The notes beneath the pieces are model-generated. The model was not told the DNA's origin. It worked only from the letters and a program-made list of their open reading frames with translations, and made no database searches. A DNA stretch of 64,000 bases from Alkalimarinus coralli (GTDB lineage: Bacteria; Pseudomonadota; Gammaproteobacteria; Pseudomonadales; Oleiphilaceae): contig NZ_CP096016.1 of NCBI RefSeq assembly GCF_023650515.1, positions 4,762,300 through 4,826,299 on the forward strand, read 5' to 3'. The position numbers and the translations under genes were made by a program. Shown piece after piece: positions 19,794 through 29,345 of the stretch (its first letter is position 1; every line of letters begins with the position of its first letter).

Positions 19794-20033
19794 ATAGTCA
19801 ACTCTTTTTATTCTCGCCATTCTTTTTGCTCATGAGATTATGGGCAGGCAAGGCATGAAAATGTTTCTGTTGATATGTTTTTAGGTCGAGTCTTTTATGA
19901 TGTATCATTGCCCGCTAGCTTTTTTGCCGCATACACTGGGAAGTTTAAGCACGGTTGGAAGTTTAAGCCCGATTTGGTATGCGGTCATGGAGTTGAATGT
20001 TAGTTAAAGGATGGGATACTTGGTTAATCGTTT
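19794..20033. other. Intergenic leader of the tetR gene with repeats
   Basis: No gene is seen here. GGAAGTTTAAGC is repeated directly at 19939-19950 and 19957-19968. CCGCATAC (19927-19934) and GTATGCGG (19977-19984) form an 8-bp inverted repeat that brackets both copies, so the RNA could fold into a stem with the two repeats in its loop. A regulatory role for the downstream tetR gene is possible but not shown. Confidence 0.4.
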
Positions 20034-20690
20034 ATGAAAACAAGAGATAAAATAATCTTAGCGAGTCTTGAGCTCTTTAATGACAAAGGGGAGCGTAATG
20101 TTACGACTAACCATATTGCTGCCGATTTAAGCATGTCACCCGGTAATCTGTACTATCACTTTCGGAATAAGTCCGACATTATTTATGAGATATTTATTCA
20201 GTATGAGTTGCTGGTCGACCATTACTTGCAGATTCCCGAAGACAGGCCCCTCAACCTCAATGATCTGGTGTACTATTTGGAGTCGGTTTTTGACGGGTTG
20301 TGGAGCTACCGCTTTTTCCATAGGGATTTAGAGTTTTTGCTGGATAGCGATGAGCGGCTCAGAAAGGATTACCGCGCCTTTACCGTCCGCTGTTTAGATA
20401 GTATTAAGAAAATTCTGAAGGGTTTGCAGAAGGGGCTCGACGGCGTTTTAAAGGATTTGGATGATGAGCACATTGAGTCAATGGCGTTAAATGTTTGGCT
20501 GGTGGTGACCAATTGGATGGCCTATCTAAAAACGGCGCATGCAGGTGAAGGTACTGTGGCGATAAATAAAGATATGCTTAAGCAGGGGATCTATCAGGTA
20601 CTGTCGTTTACTGTGCCTTATCTGACGCTGCCTTATGTTGAGGAAATACGAAAGTTACAGGAAAAGTACAGGCCAAACCCTGCTGTTTAA
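20034..20690 (+). CDS. TetR family regulator beside aldehyde dehydrogenase
   Basis: 218 residues. The N-terminal DNA-binding part is clear (ILASLELFNDKGERNVTTNHIA, then SMSPGNLYYHFRNKSDII, about residues 8-47). The remaining helices include LWSYRFFHRDLEFLLDSDERL, typical of the Pseudomonas TetR group paired with fatty- or aryl-aldehyde dehydrogenase genes. It is divergent from the aldehyde dehydrogenase gene and presumably represses it through the palindrome at 19776-19793. The ATG at 20034 has no strong ribosome site; AAAGGATGG lies 30 bp upstream. The ligand is not known. Confidence 0.88.
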   Translation: MKTRDKIILASLELFNDKGERNVTTNHIAADLSMSPGNLYYHFRNKSDIIYEIFIQYELLVDHYLQIPEDRPLNLNDLVYYLESVFDGLWSYRFFHRDLEFLLDSDERLRKDYRAFTVRCLDSIKKILKGLQKGLDGVLKDLDDEHIESMALNVWLVVTNWMAYLKTAHAGEGTVAINKDMLKQGIYQVLSFTVPYLTLPYVEEIRKLQEKYRPNPAV

Positions 20691-20737
20691 TAACGGGTGG
20701 CTAAGAATCGTTAGATTTGTTTGGTTACTTATTAATT

Positions 20738-20894
20738 GAACTTCTTTTCACGTTAAATGTCCCATGTATTAGAGGCGTGTAGCAAAGGAGATCGCCTCTC
20801 CTTACGGCCTCTCGTGCTTACTTTATGAGCACGTCGCAACTAAAACCCTAGCGTCATTGCCCTGATGGTTTAGTATATTGATCAGGGCTTTTTT
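20738..20894 (+). ncRNA. Candidate Spot 42/ErsA-like small RNA
   Basis: Between the convergent tetR and engB genes. GAACTT at 20738-20743 followed 16 bp later by TCCCA (20760-20764) resembles an AlgU/RpoE-type promoter, which would start RNA near 20771. The ~120-nt product would have a 5' stem, GAGGCG (20772-20777) with CGCCTC (20793-20798). Next comes a pyrimidine-rich anti-Shine-Dalgarno stretch, CTCTCCTTACGGCCTCTCG, then a CGTGCT/AGCACG hairpin. An intrinsic terminator closes it: GCCCTGAT (20859-20866), ATCAGGGC (20881-20888) and a T-run. Position next to the 3' end of engB matches spf in E. coli and, from memory, the AlgU-dependent ersA of Pseudomonas. Homology is inferred from position and architecture, not from alignment. 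Confidence 0.55.
20859..20894 (+). terminator. Intrinsic terminator of the candidate small RNA
   Basis: An 8-bp perfect stem (GCCCTGAT with ATCAGGGC) with a 14-nt loop is followed by TTTTTT. It points away from tetR and ends five bases before the engB stop codon on the other strand, so it can end either a tetR read-through or the small RNA. Confidence 0.85.
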
Positions 20895-20898
20895 GTGA

Positions 20899-21567
20899 CT
20901 ACGTTTCACTTTCAACAGGTGTTTCGTTCTCGCTGTTGATGTCTTCCATTAACCACTTGTCCAGCTGGTTTTGAGCATGTTCTACACCTGTTTTCTTGAG
21001 GCTGGAAAACAGGATCACGGAAGCCAGATATTCAAAACTTTTCAGTTCCGACTTTATTTTCGCAAGCAGGTTTTTGGCGGCTCCCGAACGAAGTTTGTCG
21101 GCTTTCGTAAGTAATATTGATATGGGCAGTTGGCTTGCCTCTGCCCACTCAAGCATCATGGTATCAAAATCGGATAGCGGCTTACGGATATCCATTACCA
21201 ACACCAAGCCCTTAAGGCTTTCTCTGGCGTGAAGGTATTCATCCATATGCTCCTGCCATTCTGTCTTGACCTCTTTGGATACCTTGGCATACCCGTAACC
21301 TGGCAGGTCGACTAAACGGCAACCTGGAACGTTCAGTGTGAAGAAGTTGATAAGTTGCGTTCGCCCGGGTGTTTTACTTGTGCGGGCGAGCTTGGAGTTA
21401 TTGGTAATGGTATTGATGGCTGATGATTTCCCGGCATTGGATCTGCCGGCGAATGCGACTTCGCTACCGCTATCTGTCGGGCACTGAGTTATAGTGGGTG
21501 CGCTAAGTAAAAACCTGGCGCTATTGTACGAGATTCTGGGCTGTTTTTCGCTCATTGATATAGCCAA
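20899..21567 (-). CDS. engB: Ribosome biogenesis GTPase EngB (YihA/YsxC)
   Basis: An essential small GTPase needed for assembly of the large ribosomal subunit. The 222 residues show G1 [12 protein letters not shown], the G2 threonine region ([14 protein letters not shown]), G3 DLPGYGYA, G4 TKADK and the C-terminal FSSLKKTG (G5). An N-terminal extension ([13 protein letters not shown]) precedes ARFLLSAPT; an internal ATG four codons in is an alternative start. It is convergent with the candidate small RNA and divergent from the cytochrome c4 gene. Confidence 0.96.
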   Translation of the reverse strand: MAISMSEKQPRISYNSARFLLSAPTITQCPTDSGSEVAFAGRSNAGKSSAINTITNNSKLARTSKTPGRTQLINFFTLNVPGCRLVDLPGYGYAKVSKEVKTEWQEHMDEYLHARESLKGLVLVMDIRKPLSDFDTMMLEWAEASQLPISILLTKADKLRSGAAKNLLAKIKSELKSFEYLASVILFSSLKKTGVEHAQNQLDKWLMEDINSENETPVESET

Positions 21568-21980
21568 CTCTTGTGGGTAATGCGTTTAAAGAAGGGAACT
21601 GACTAACAGAACCTTGCCTGTATCGCGAATCGTTTTGGTATGTGGTGCATTATAGCGATGTTTATTAGTTGCTTCGAGGGCGAGTGATTAATAATGCGGT
21701 TTTCCCGCTAACCCTATTTGATGTGAATATTTCGGGAAAAGTATGTAGAGGGTTTAATCAGTTTTTTCATAGTGTATAATGCCGAGTCGTTTTTGCTGAC
21801 TCGTGCCGGGTAAAACGCTAAAAATGCTTTGCCGTTGGCCGATCAATAACTCAAAAAGCACTAATAACTTTGCGGCAGATCAATTAATAGCGTCCTAGCG
21901 CAGGTACTATTGCTGAGTATTTGCCTAGGGCAAGTTTAAGTGTATTAAATTTAAGAAATGATGAGAGAGTGTGGGCTGAC
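21568..21980. other. Divergent intergenic region engB / cytochrome c4
   Basis: No gene was found in these 413 bp. A TATAAT at 21775-21780, with TTTAAT 16 bp upstream of it, is a plausible plus-strand promoter for the cytochrome gene, giving a ~190-nt leader. A GAGTC/GACTC inverted repeat lies right after it (about 21784-21802). Nothing else stood out. Confidence 0.35.
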
Positions 21981-22586
21981 ATGAAAAAATTTGTAGCAGG
22001 TCTTGTTTTGGCCATCGGTTTTACTGGTGTGGCTCAAGCTGAAGGGGATGCGACTGCTGGTCAGCAAAAAACAGCAGTTTGTGCTGGCTGCCATGGTGCA
22101 GATGGAAATAGCATGGTGCCTACATTTCCAAAGCTGGCAGGGCAGGGCGAAAAGTACCTTGTTAAGCAAATGAATGATATTAAGTCGGGTAGCCGGCCTG
22201 TTCCTGAGATGACTGGTTTGCTTGATAATTTGACTGAGCAAGACCTTCAGGACATTGCGGCGTACTTTGCCGATCAGAAGACCTCTATAGGCCAAGCTAA
22301 AGCTGATTTGGTAGAGAAAGGACAATCGATATATCGTGCTGGTAATATGGCGACTGGTTTGGCTGCCTGTACAGCATGTCACGGTCCTCGCGGAGAAGGT
22401 AATGGCCCTGCGGCATTCCCTGCCCTTTCTGGTCAATTCTCAGGTTATATTGCCGCGCAGCTGAAGAAGTTCCGCTCTGGAGAGCGAACCAATGATGGTG
22501 ACGCAAGAATGATGCGAGACATTGCGGCGAAATTAAGCGATGCTGAAATAGACGCTGTTTCAAGTTATGTGAGCGGCTTACACTAA
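21981..22586 (+). CDS. Dihaem cytochrome c4
   Basis: A periplasmic electron carrier of about 201 residues. The signal peptide is MKKFVAGLVLAIGFTGVAQA. Two tandem c-type domains follow, each with a haem-attachment CxxCH (CAGCHGADGNS and CTACHGPRGEG) and distal methionines in DIKSGSRPVPEM and DGDARMM. The frame is open 20 codons further upstream, but the ATG at 21981 starts the signal peptide directly. Cytochrome c4 passes electrons from the bc1 complex to terminal oxidases. A strong terminator follows; dsbA is next on the same strand. Confidence 0.95.
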   Translation: MKKFVAGLVLAIGFTGVAQAEGDATAGQQKTAVCAGCHGADGNSMVPTFPKLAGQGEKYLVKQMNDIKSGSRPVPEMTGLLDNLTEQDLQDIAAYFADQKTSIGQAKADLVEKGQSIYRAGNMATGLAACTACHGPRGEGNGPAAFPALSGQFSGYIAAQLKKFRSGERTNDGDARMMRDIAAKLSDAEIDAVSSYVSGLH

Positions 22587-22611
22587 GCTTGATCTCGTAG
22601 CTTGCTTAAAA

Positions 22612-22635
22612 AACCCCTTGTTAAGGGGTTTTTTT
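22612..22635 (+). terminator. Intrinsic terminator after cytochrome c4
   Basis: AACCCCTT (22612-22619) and AAGGGGTT (22623-22630) form a perfect stem with a 3-nt loop, flanked by an A-run and seven T residues. It lies 25 bp after the stop codon. Confidence 0.92.
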
Positions 22636-22748
22636 ATGGCTAAATATTGCGAAATTTTAACTATGGTGAACAGTGATAATGCTAATATACTGATTAGTGT
22701 ATGAAATAATAACGATTACTGTTCTTGTACTGCATATGGTGAGAAATA

Positions 22749-23408
22749 ATGACGCGATTGTTGGTTAAGTTTTTTCTGTTAATGGTTCTTATGCCTGTTT
22801 CCTTGATGTCTACTGCCGTTAGTGCGAATTCGGGAGGCGAGGAATGGGTTGCGGGCAAGCACTATAAGGTGCTGCCTTATGCGGTTCGAACCAGAGATGA
22901 AAGCAAAATAGAGGTGGTAGAACTGTTTTGGTACGGTTGCCCTCATTGCTATAAGTTCAACCCTATTGTGCATCACTGGGCGGATGGCTTGGCTGATGAT
23001 GTAGACTTCTGGTTGTCCCCGGCTACGTTTGGGGCTGCTTGGAAAATACATGCACAGGCCTTTTATGCAGCACAAGTATTAGGTGTTCAGGAGAAAATGC
23101 ATCAGCCGCTGTTTGATGCGATTGTGCGAGATAGAAAACCGCTGAATAGCGAAAGTGAGCTAGCTCGATTCTTTGCCAATTTTGGTGTTGAAGAGAAAGA
23201 CTTTAAAAAGGCCTTTAACTCATTTAGCGTCAAATCAAAGGTCGATCAGGCTAATGCGCGAGGTAGAAGTTATCGTGCAACGGGGGTCCCCGCTTTGATC
23301 GTCAATGGCAAGTACCGTATTAGTGCGGCAGAAGCAGGTGGACATGAGAATATGCTAAAAGTGGCTGACTTTCTTATTGAAAAAGAGAGGGCTAATCCCG
23401 GAAAGTAG
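22749..23408 (+). CDS. dsbA: Thiol:disulfide interchange protein DsbA
   Basis: A periplasmic oxidase that introduces disulfides into exported proteins. 219 residues: signal peptide (LLVKFFLLMVLMPVSLMSTAVSA), thioredoxin fold with the active site CPHC (Cys64 and Cys67), an inserted helical domain, and the cis-proline loop TGVPALIVNGKYRI. It lies between cytochrome c4 and an EEP-family gene, an order I recall from Pseudomonas. It may serve pilus and lipase biogenesis genes elsewhere, but that is inference. Confidence 0.95.
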   Translation: MTRLLVKFFLLMVLMPVSLMSTAVSANSGGEEWVAGKHYKVLPYAVRTRDESKIEVVELFWYGCPHCYKFNPIVHHWADGLADDVDFWLSPATFGAAWKIHAQAFYAAQVLGVQEKMHQPLFDAIVRDRKPLNSESELARFFANFGVEEKDFKKAFNSFSVKSKVDQANARGRSYRATGVPALIVNGKYRISAAEAGGHENMLKVADFLIEKERANPGK

Positions 23409-23446
23409 TTGAGCGACGTTAGCTTTTCGGTTTTGAGCGAGCATTT

Positions 23447-23476
23447 GGTGTGATGCATATTAATGTGCATCGCACC
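23447..23476. promoter_or_regulatory. 30-bp near-perfect palindrome between dsbA and the next gene
   Basis: The arms GGTGTGATGCATATT and AATGTGCATCGCACC are complementary over 15 positions with two G-T wobbles in RNA (two mismatches in DNA). No U-run follows on either side. It starts 38 bp after the dsbA stop and ends 23 bp before the next start, so it could be an operator or an RNA processing hairpin. Function unknown. Confidence 0.5.
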
Positions 23477-23499
23477 TCAGGACAGGCAGAATAACCGCT

Positions 23500-24360
23500 A
23501 TGTATCGAGAGATAAAATCTAGAATTAGCAATTTTCGACGTAGTGACATTACCAAAGTGAGAGGGTTGTGCTCAGGGTTGGAGTGCGGAGCCTCTTTTGA
23601 AAGCAAAAATCATATCCGCTTATTAACATTCAATATACAGGTTGGCATTTCAACCTCTTCATATAGGCACTACCTTACGCGGAGCTGGCAGCACTTTTTG
23701 CCTCACCGAGCCCGCACAGAAAACCTAAATAAGATATCCATGTTGCTGCAGCATTATGATGCTGTCGCTCTCCAGGAGGTTGATGGGGGAAGCATTAGGA
23801 GTGGCTTCGTCAATCAAGTTCAATATTTGGCTGAGGCGGGTGGTTTTCCGTTTTGGTATCAGCAGCTTAATCGGGATCTTGGAAGTGTTGCGCAGCATAG
23901 CAATGGTTTTCTAAGTCGCATTCGCCCTCTAAGTGTTGATGAGTATCGATTGCCCGGTATTATTCCCGGCCGAGGAGCAATCGTAATAAAGTATGGGGCG
24001 GAGCAAGATCCCTTAGTTGTAGTGGTTATGCACCTGTCGCTTAGTTCTAAAGCCCAGAATAAGCAGTTGGGTTTTATCAAGGAGATAATATCCGAGTACC
24101 GTCATGTGGTTCTTATGGGGGATATGAACACTCATGCAGAACGCTTGCTTCAAGGCTCCCCATTAAGAGAGTTGGATCTGGTTTCCTTGCCGGGAAGCGC
24201 TCATAGCTTTCCAAGCTGGCGGCCGGGCAAAGCGTTAGATCATATTCTGGTGAGCCCAACTTTAAAAATTCTTAAAGCTGGGGTTGTTATGTACCCGGTA
24301 TCAGACCACTTGCCGGTCGGCCTGGATATAATGTTGCCCGATAATTATGAGAGCAACTAG
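23500..24360 (+). CDS. Endonuclease/exonuclease/phosphatase family protein
   Basis: A 286-residue cytoplasmic hydrolase of the EEP superfamily (DNase I / exonuclease III fold). Metal and catalytic residues appear in order: TFNIQ near residue 46, YDAVALQEVD near 86-95, MHLSL, LMGDMNTHAE, ALDHILVS and the final SDHLPVG. Family members cleave nucleic acids, inositol phosphates or sphingolipids; the substrate here cannot be told. There is no signal peptide. It follows dsbA by 91 bp and is convergent with the PBP1a gene. Confidence 0.85.
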   Translation: MYREIKSRISNFRRSDITKVRGLCSGLECGASFESKNHIRLLTFNIQVGISTSSYRHYLTRSWQHFLPHRARTENLNKISMLLQHYDAVALQEVDGGSIRSGFVNQVQYLAEAGGFPFWYQQLNRDLGSVAQHSNGFLSRIRPLSVDEYRLPGIIPGRGAIVIKYGAEQDPLVVVVMHLSLSSKAQNKQLGFIKEIISEYRHVVLMGDMNTHAERLLQGSPLRELDLVSLPGSAHSFPSWRPGKALDHILVSPTLKILKAGVVMYPVSDHLPVGLDIMLPDNYESN

Positions 24361-24388
24361 TTTCCACCTATAGCTAACCTGCCGCTAC

Positions 24389-24420
24389 TATATCTATACG
24401 TGCTTATATCTATACGCGCT
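24389..24420. repeat. 16-bp tandem duplication
   Basis: TATATCTATACGTGCT (24389-24404) is followed at once by TATATCTATACGCGCT, with one difference. It fills the short gap between the convergent EEP-family and PBP1a genes. Probably a slippage duplication. Confidence 0.6.
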
Positions 24421-24427
24421 TTTATTG

Positions 24428-26923
24428 CTAAAAAATATCCTCAGCTGTGATGGCGTCCTCCGTGGTCGCAGGCTGTATGTCCAGGGGGGTTGCAGTGCGT
24501 GTGGTTTCCGCTTTTGGAGCATTCTCCTTTCTAAATATCTCAAAGACCGTGCTCTGATCGCCCGCTTTAGCTAGCTTTCCTGTCTCTGTACTGATTTTAA
24601 CAGTGACAATGCCTTCTGGCTGTTTCATTGTTGCGTTATCGGTGTTTTTCAGCGCGACTCTCATATAATCTGTCCATATCGGAAGCGCCGCTGTTGCGCC
24701 ATATTCTCGTCTTCCAAGTGTTGAGGGTTGGTCAAAGCCAACCCAAACCGTTGTTGCCGTCTCGGTGTTGAAGCCAGAGAACCATGCATCTTTCTGATCG
24801 TTGGTCGTACCTGTTTTTCCTGCAAGGTCTGATCTCTTAAGTGCCAGAGCTCTTCTTCCGGTTCCCCTTTTTACTACATCCTTTAGCATGCTGTGCATAA
24901 TGTACGCGGTGCGCTCGTCAATTATTCTTTCTGCTTCGCTGTATGCGTGTAGGGGAGGGTGGGGGGCGCTCGCTTCCGCCAAGCTTAAAGGTTGAGGGCT
25001 ATCATTTGATAGGGGGGGGGCGATGCTGCCGTCCTGGCTGTCAGGAGTATTGATTTCCAGTTTTGCTATCGCTTCCGGGGTTAGTGTTGGGGAAGCCTGG
25101 AATACAACCTCCCCTTTGCTGTTTTCTATTTTTTCGATGAAGTATGGCTCTGTTTTGTAACCCCCGTTGGCGATGGAGCTATAACCTATGGCAATCTCCA
25201 TTGGTGTGACACCGGCACTACCAAGCGCTAATGAAAGGTCGTTTGGCAGGGCTTCGCTATCAAAGCCGAAGCGGCTAACGAAGTTGCGTGTTGTTCGGAT
25301 GCCGGTCTTTTTAAGCAGTCTTATTGATACAAGGTTGCGGGACTTATAAAGCGCCGTTCTTAGCCGTGTTGGCCCAAAAAATTTGCCACTTGAATTTTCC
25401 GGGCGCCAGGATGCCTCAAGATTTCTGTCTTCAAATACGATTGGCGCGTCATTAATTAAGGTGGCGGCTGTTGACCCGTTTTCCAGAGCGGCTAAATAGA
25501 TAAATGGTTTAAAGTTTGAACCTGGCTGCCGCTTGGCTTGCAGAGCACGATTATATTTACTTTGTGCAAAGTCATATCCGCCGACCAGTGCTTTAATGGC
25601 TCCGCTGGAAGGGGTGACAGATATAAGGGTTCCTTGGACTACTGGAACTTGGGCTAACCTCCAGCCCAGGTCTCCTTCTAGTTTCTTAATGCGTATCACA
25701 TCGCCAGGTTGAATGACGTCTGACACGCTTTTGGGTGTCGAACCTAGCCGGTTAACGCTTATGAATGGTCTGGCCCACTTAACTCCCTCGTAACCTAGAG
25801 TAACCTCGCCGTAGTCTTTGGTATAAAGTAGCGCCTGGTTACTTTTTATTTCAGTCACAACCGCAATGATCAAGTCACCGTAGTCATTCATGCTGTTGAT
25901 TACAGTGTTTATGTTTTCTGTCACAAACGGGCTGCCCAGCGATATCTTATTTTCAGGCCCACGATAGCCATGTCGCTCATCGTAGCCTTCCAGCCCTTTT
26001 CGTACGGCAGTATTAGCTGCTTCTTGTAACCTGCTGTTTATTGTCAGGTAGACGTTGAAACCTTCAGAGTAAGCTTCGTCACCGTATTTTTCTACGAGCA
26101 CTTTTCTAGCCATTTCAGCAAGGTAGGGAGCTTCTGTTTCGGGTTGAGAGCCATGGTATACAGCACTAATAGGTGTTTCCTGGGCGGTTGCGTGCTGATT
26201 ACTGTCGATAAACCCAAGATCCAGCATGCGGTCGAGGATCCAGTTCCTCCTAATGAGTGCGCGGGAGGGGTTTGCTATTGGGTTGTATTTGGAAGGGGCT
26301 TTTGGCAGGCCTGCGATCATCGCCATTTCAGCGAGTGTTAGTTTTTCGACAGTCTTTCCGTAATAAACTTGTGAGGCAGCCTCTATGCCATAAGCTCTGT
26401 TGCCCAGGTATATTTTATTGAAATAGAGCTCCAGAATTTCGTTCTTCGATAGTTCCTGTTCTATTTGTAGTGCTAAAAGAATCTCGTTGAACTTCCTGGT
26501 AAATGTTTTTTCTCGTGACAAAAAGAAATTTTTTGCAACCTGCATGGTAATTGTACTGCCACCAGATTGTATTCTTCCACTTGTTGCCAGCTGGGTTACT
26601 GCTCGTAAAAGGCCTTTTATATCAACGCCATGGTGTTCATAGAAACGGTTGTCTTCTGCTGCGATAAAGGCTTGCGAGAGTTTTTCGGGAACTTGGTCTA
26701 TTGTTATAGGTGATCTTCGCTTTTCGCCAAATTCTGCTATTAATTTATCGTCAGATGAAAAAATGCGTAAGGGGATTTGCAGTTGAGTGTATCTGAGTTG
26801 CTCAACATTAGGTAAGTTTGGGGTCAGGTAAAGGTAAAAAGATGCGACAAGCAAACCTGCACCGCAAAGACTTGTAACAAAAGACCAGCCCAAAAATCTA
26901 TAAAAACTCACAAAACGCAACAT
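24428..26923 (-). CDS. mrcA: Bifunctional penicillin-binding protein 1A
   Basis: Polymerises and cross-links peptidoglycan. 831 residues: N-terminal membrane anchor (~10-32), GT51 glycosyltransferase with AAEDNRFYEHHGVDIKGL and GGSTITMQVAKNFFL, an OB-like insert of PBP1A type, then the transpeptidase with the acylated Ser469 (GSNFK), the KSRN motif (SxN class) and KTG in LAGKTGTTNDQKDAWF. It is divergent from pilM with a 177-bp gap, the arrangement known in Pseudomonas (ponA/pilM). The C-terminal tail is acidic and low in complexity. Also called ponA. Confidence 0.97.
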   Translation of the reverse strand: MLRFVSFYRFLGWSFVTSLCGAGLLVASFYLYLTPNLPNVEQLRYTQLQIPLRIFSSDDKLIAEFGEKRRSPITIDQVPEKLSQAFIAAEDNRFYEHHGVDIKGLLRAVTQLATSGRIQSGGSTITMQVAKNFFLSREKTFTRKFNEILLALQIEQELSKNEILELYFNKIYLGNRAYGIEAASQVYYGKTVEKLTLAEMAMIAGLPKAPSKYNPIANPSRALIRRNWILDRMLDLGFIDSNQHATAQETPISAVYHGSQPETEAPYLAEMARKVLVEKYGDEAYSEGFNVYLTINSRLQEAANTAVRKGLEGYDERHGYRGPENKISLGSPFVTENINTVINSMNDYGDLIIAVVTEIKSNQALLYTKDYGEVTLGYEGVKWARPFISVNRLGSTPKSVSDVIQPGDVIRIKKLEGDLGWRLAQVPVVQGTLISVTPSSGAIKALVGGYDFAQSKYNRALQAKRQPGSNFKPFIYLAALENGSTAATLINDAPIVFEDRNLEASWRPENSSGKFFGPTRLRTALYKSRNLVSIRLLKKTGIRTTRNFVSRFGFDSEALPNDLSLALGSAGVTPMEIAIGYSSIANGGYKTEPYFIEKIENSKGEVVFQASPTLTPEAIAKLEINTPDSQDGSIAPPLSNDSPQPLSLAEASAPHPPLHAYSEAERIIDERTAYIMHSMLKDVVKRGTGRRALALKRSDLAGKTGTTNDQKDAWFSGFNTETATTVWVGFDQPSTLGRREYGATAALPIWTDYMRVALKNTDNATMKQPEGIVTVKISTETGKLAKAGDQSTVFEIFRKENAPKAETTRTATPLDIQPATTEDAITAEDIF

Positions 26924-27091
26924 GTTTTTCCTGACAACTGATGAATATATGTCTATTATTTAAGAAATTGCTTTAAATTGGCTTCATTATACGTGTTTTT
27001 TATTAACGGTTTTAGTTAAGAATTGTTTAACTCTGCTGCGTTTCTTCATGTGTTGAGCTAATAAATAATTATAACTGTTTAGAACTTATAG

Positions 27092-28164
<1,073 letters not shown>

Positions 28165-28165
<1 letters not shown>

Positions 28166-28728
28166 TGGCAAAGATTAACCTCAGGCCCTGGCGAGAGGAG
28201 CTTAGGGCTGAAAGGCAGAAACAGTTTGTTGGTATTCTTGTTGGCGTTTTGATCATCGCTGTTGGGGCTGTCTTCCTATGGCAGGGGCATATGACTTCTG
28301 AAATTGAGTATCAGCAGTCCCGAAACAATTACCTTCAGTCTTCCATGACTATTCTTGATAAGAAGATTAAAGAAATAGAAGGACTAAAAAAGAAGAAAAA
28401 AGAGCTGTTGGCAAGAATGAAAGTTATTCAGAACTTGCAAGGTACTCGCCCTATCATAGTCAGAGTGTTCGATGAGCTTGTTAGGACGCTGCCAGATGGT
28501 CTTTATTATACTAAGCTCGACAAAAAGGGTGATCAGTTAAGTATTGTTGGGGTGGCAGAGTCAAATAATAGAATTGCTGGGGTAATGCGAAATTTTGAGG
28601 CGTCAGACTGGTTTGGCGACCCTAACTTAACGGCTGTTAAAGCTGTTGAAAAAGGAGAGCCGGCAAGTGAGTTTACTATGACAGTGGTTCAAAAAACTCC
28701 AGAAGATAAGAAGGAGGACAAGAAGTGA
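28165..28728 (+). CDS. pilN: Type IV pilus assembly protein PilN
   Basis: An inner-membrane protein pairing with PilO. 187 residues: the conserved cytoplasmic tail INLRPWREELR that binds PilM, one membrane segment (FVGILVGVLIIAVGAVFLW), a coiled coil rich in lysine (KEIEGLKKKKKELLARM) and a periplasmic ferredoxin-like fold. The highly charged lysine-rich C-terminus is unusual but common in operon relatives. It overlaps pilM by 1 bp and pilO by 4 bp. Confidence 0.97.
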
Positions 28729-29345
28729 GTTTTGCAGAATCGCTTGAAAGTCTAAAGAATTTTGATGTCAATGACCTTGACTTCAACAATGCCGGGTCAT
28801 GGCCCGGGCCAATAAAAGTTATTGTATGTTTGATCTTGGTTGCCGTGGTTGTTGGAGGTGGATACTGGTTTATAATTCAGGATCAGCTCTCTCAGTTGGA
28901 TCAGGTAAAAAGTAAAGAGACAGACCTTAAACAGCAGTTTGAATCAAAGGCATACAAAGTAGCCAACCTTTCAGCGTATAAATTGCAGATGCTTGAAATG
29001 GAAGAGTCGTTTGGAGCCTTGCTTAAACAGCTTCCTACAGACACCGAAGTGCCAGGGCTGTTGGAGGATATTACCAACACAGGGTTAGGTAGTGGTTTGG
29101 AGTTTAAGGAGATAAAGCTGAAGCCTGAAGCAAGAAAAGAGTTCTACATAGAGCTGCCTATCCAGATTTCTGTTCAGGGAACCTATCACGATATAGCTTC
29201 GTTTGTCAGTGGCGTTGCAAGCTTGCCTCGTATAGTGACTCTCCATGACTTTTCGATCTCTCCTGGGAAGGAGGGCGATGGCATCATGTCTATGGGAATA
29301 GAAGCAAAAACCTATCGTTATAAAGCAGGGGGGAGAGGTAAGTGA
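28725..29345 (+). CDS. pilO: Type IV pilus assembly protein PilO
   Basis: Partner of PilN in the periplasmic alignment complex. 206 residues: a short cytoplasmic part, one membrane helix (VIVCLILVAVVVGGGYWFII), a coiled coil with the LKQQFESKAYKVANL segment, and a C-terminal ferredoxin-like domain (ELPIQISVQGTYHDIASFV). The GTG/ATG start region overlaps the pilN stop and its stop overlaps pilP by 4 bp, showing tight coupling. Confidence 0.97.
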   Translation: MSFAESLESLKNFDVNDLDFNNAGSWPGPIKVIVCLILVAVVVGGGYWFIIQDQLSQLDQVKSKETDLKQQFESKAYKVANLSAYKLQMLEMEESFGALLKQLPTDTEVPGLLEDITNTGLGSGLEFKEIKLKPEARKEFYIELPIQISVQGTYHDIASFVSGVASLPRIVTLHDFSISPGKEGDGIMSMGIEAKTYRYKAGGRGK

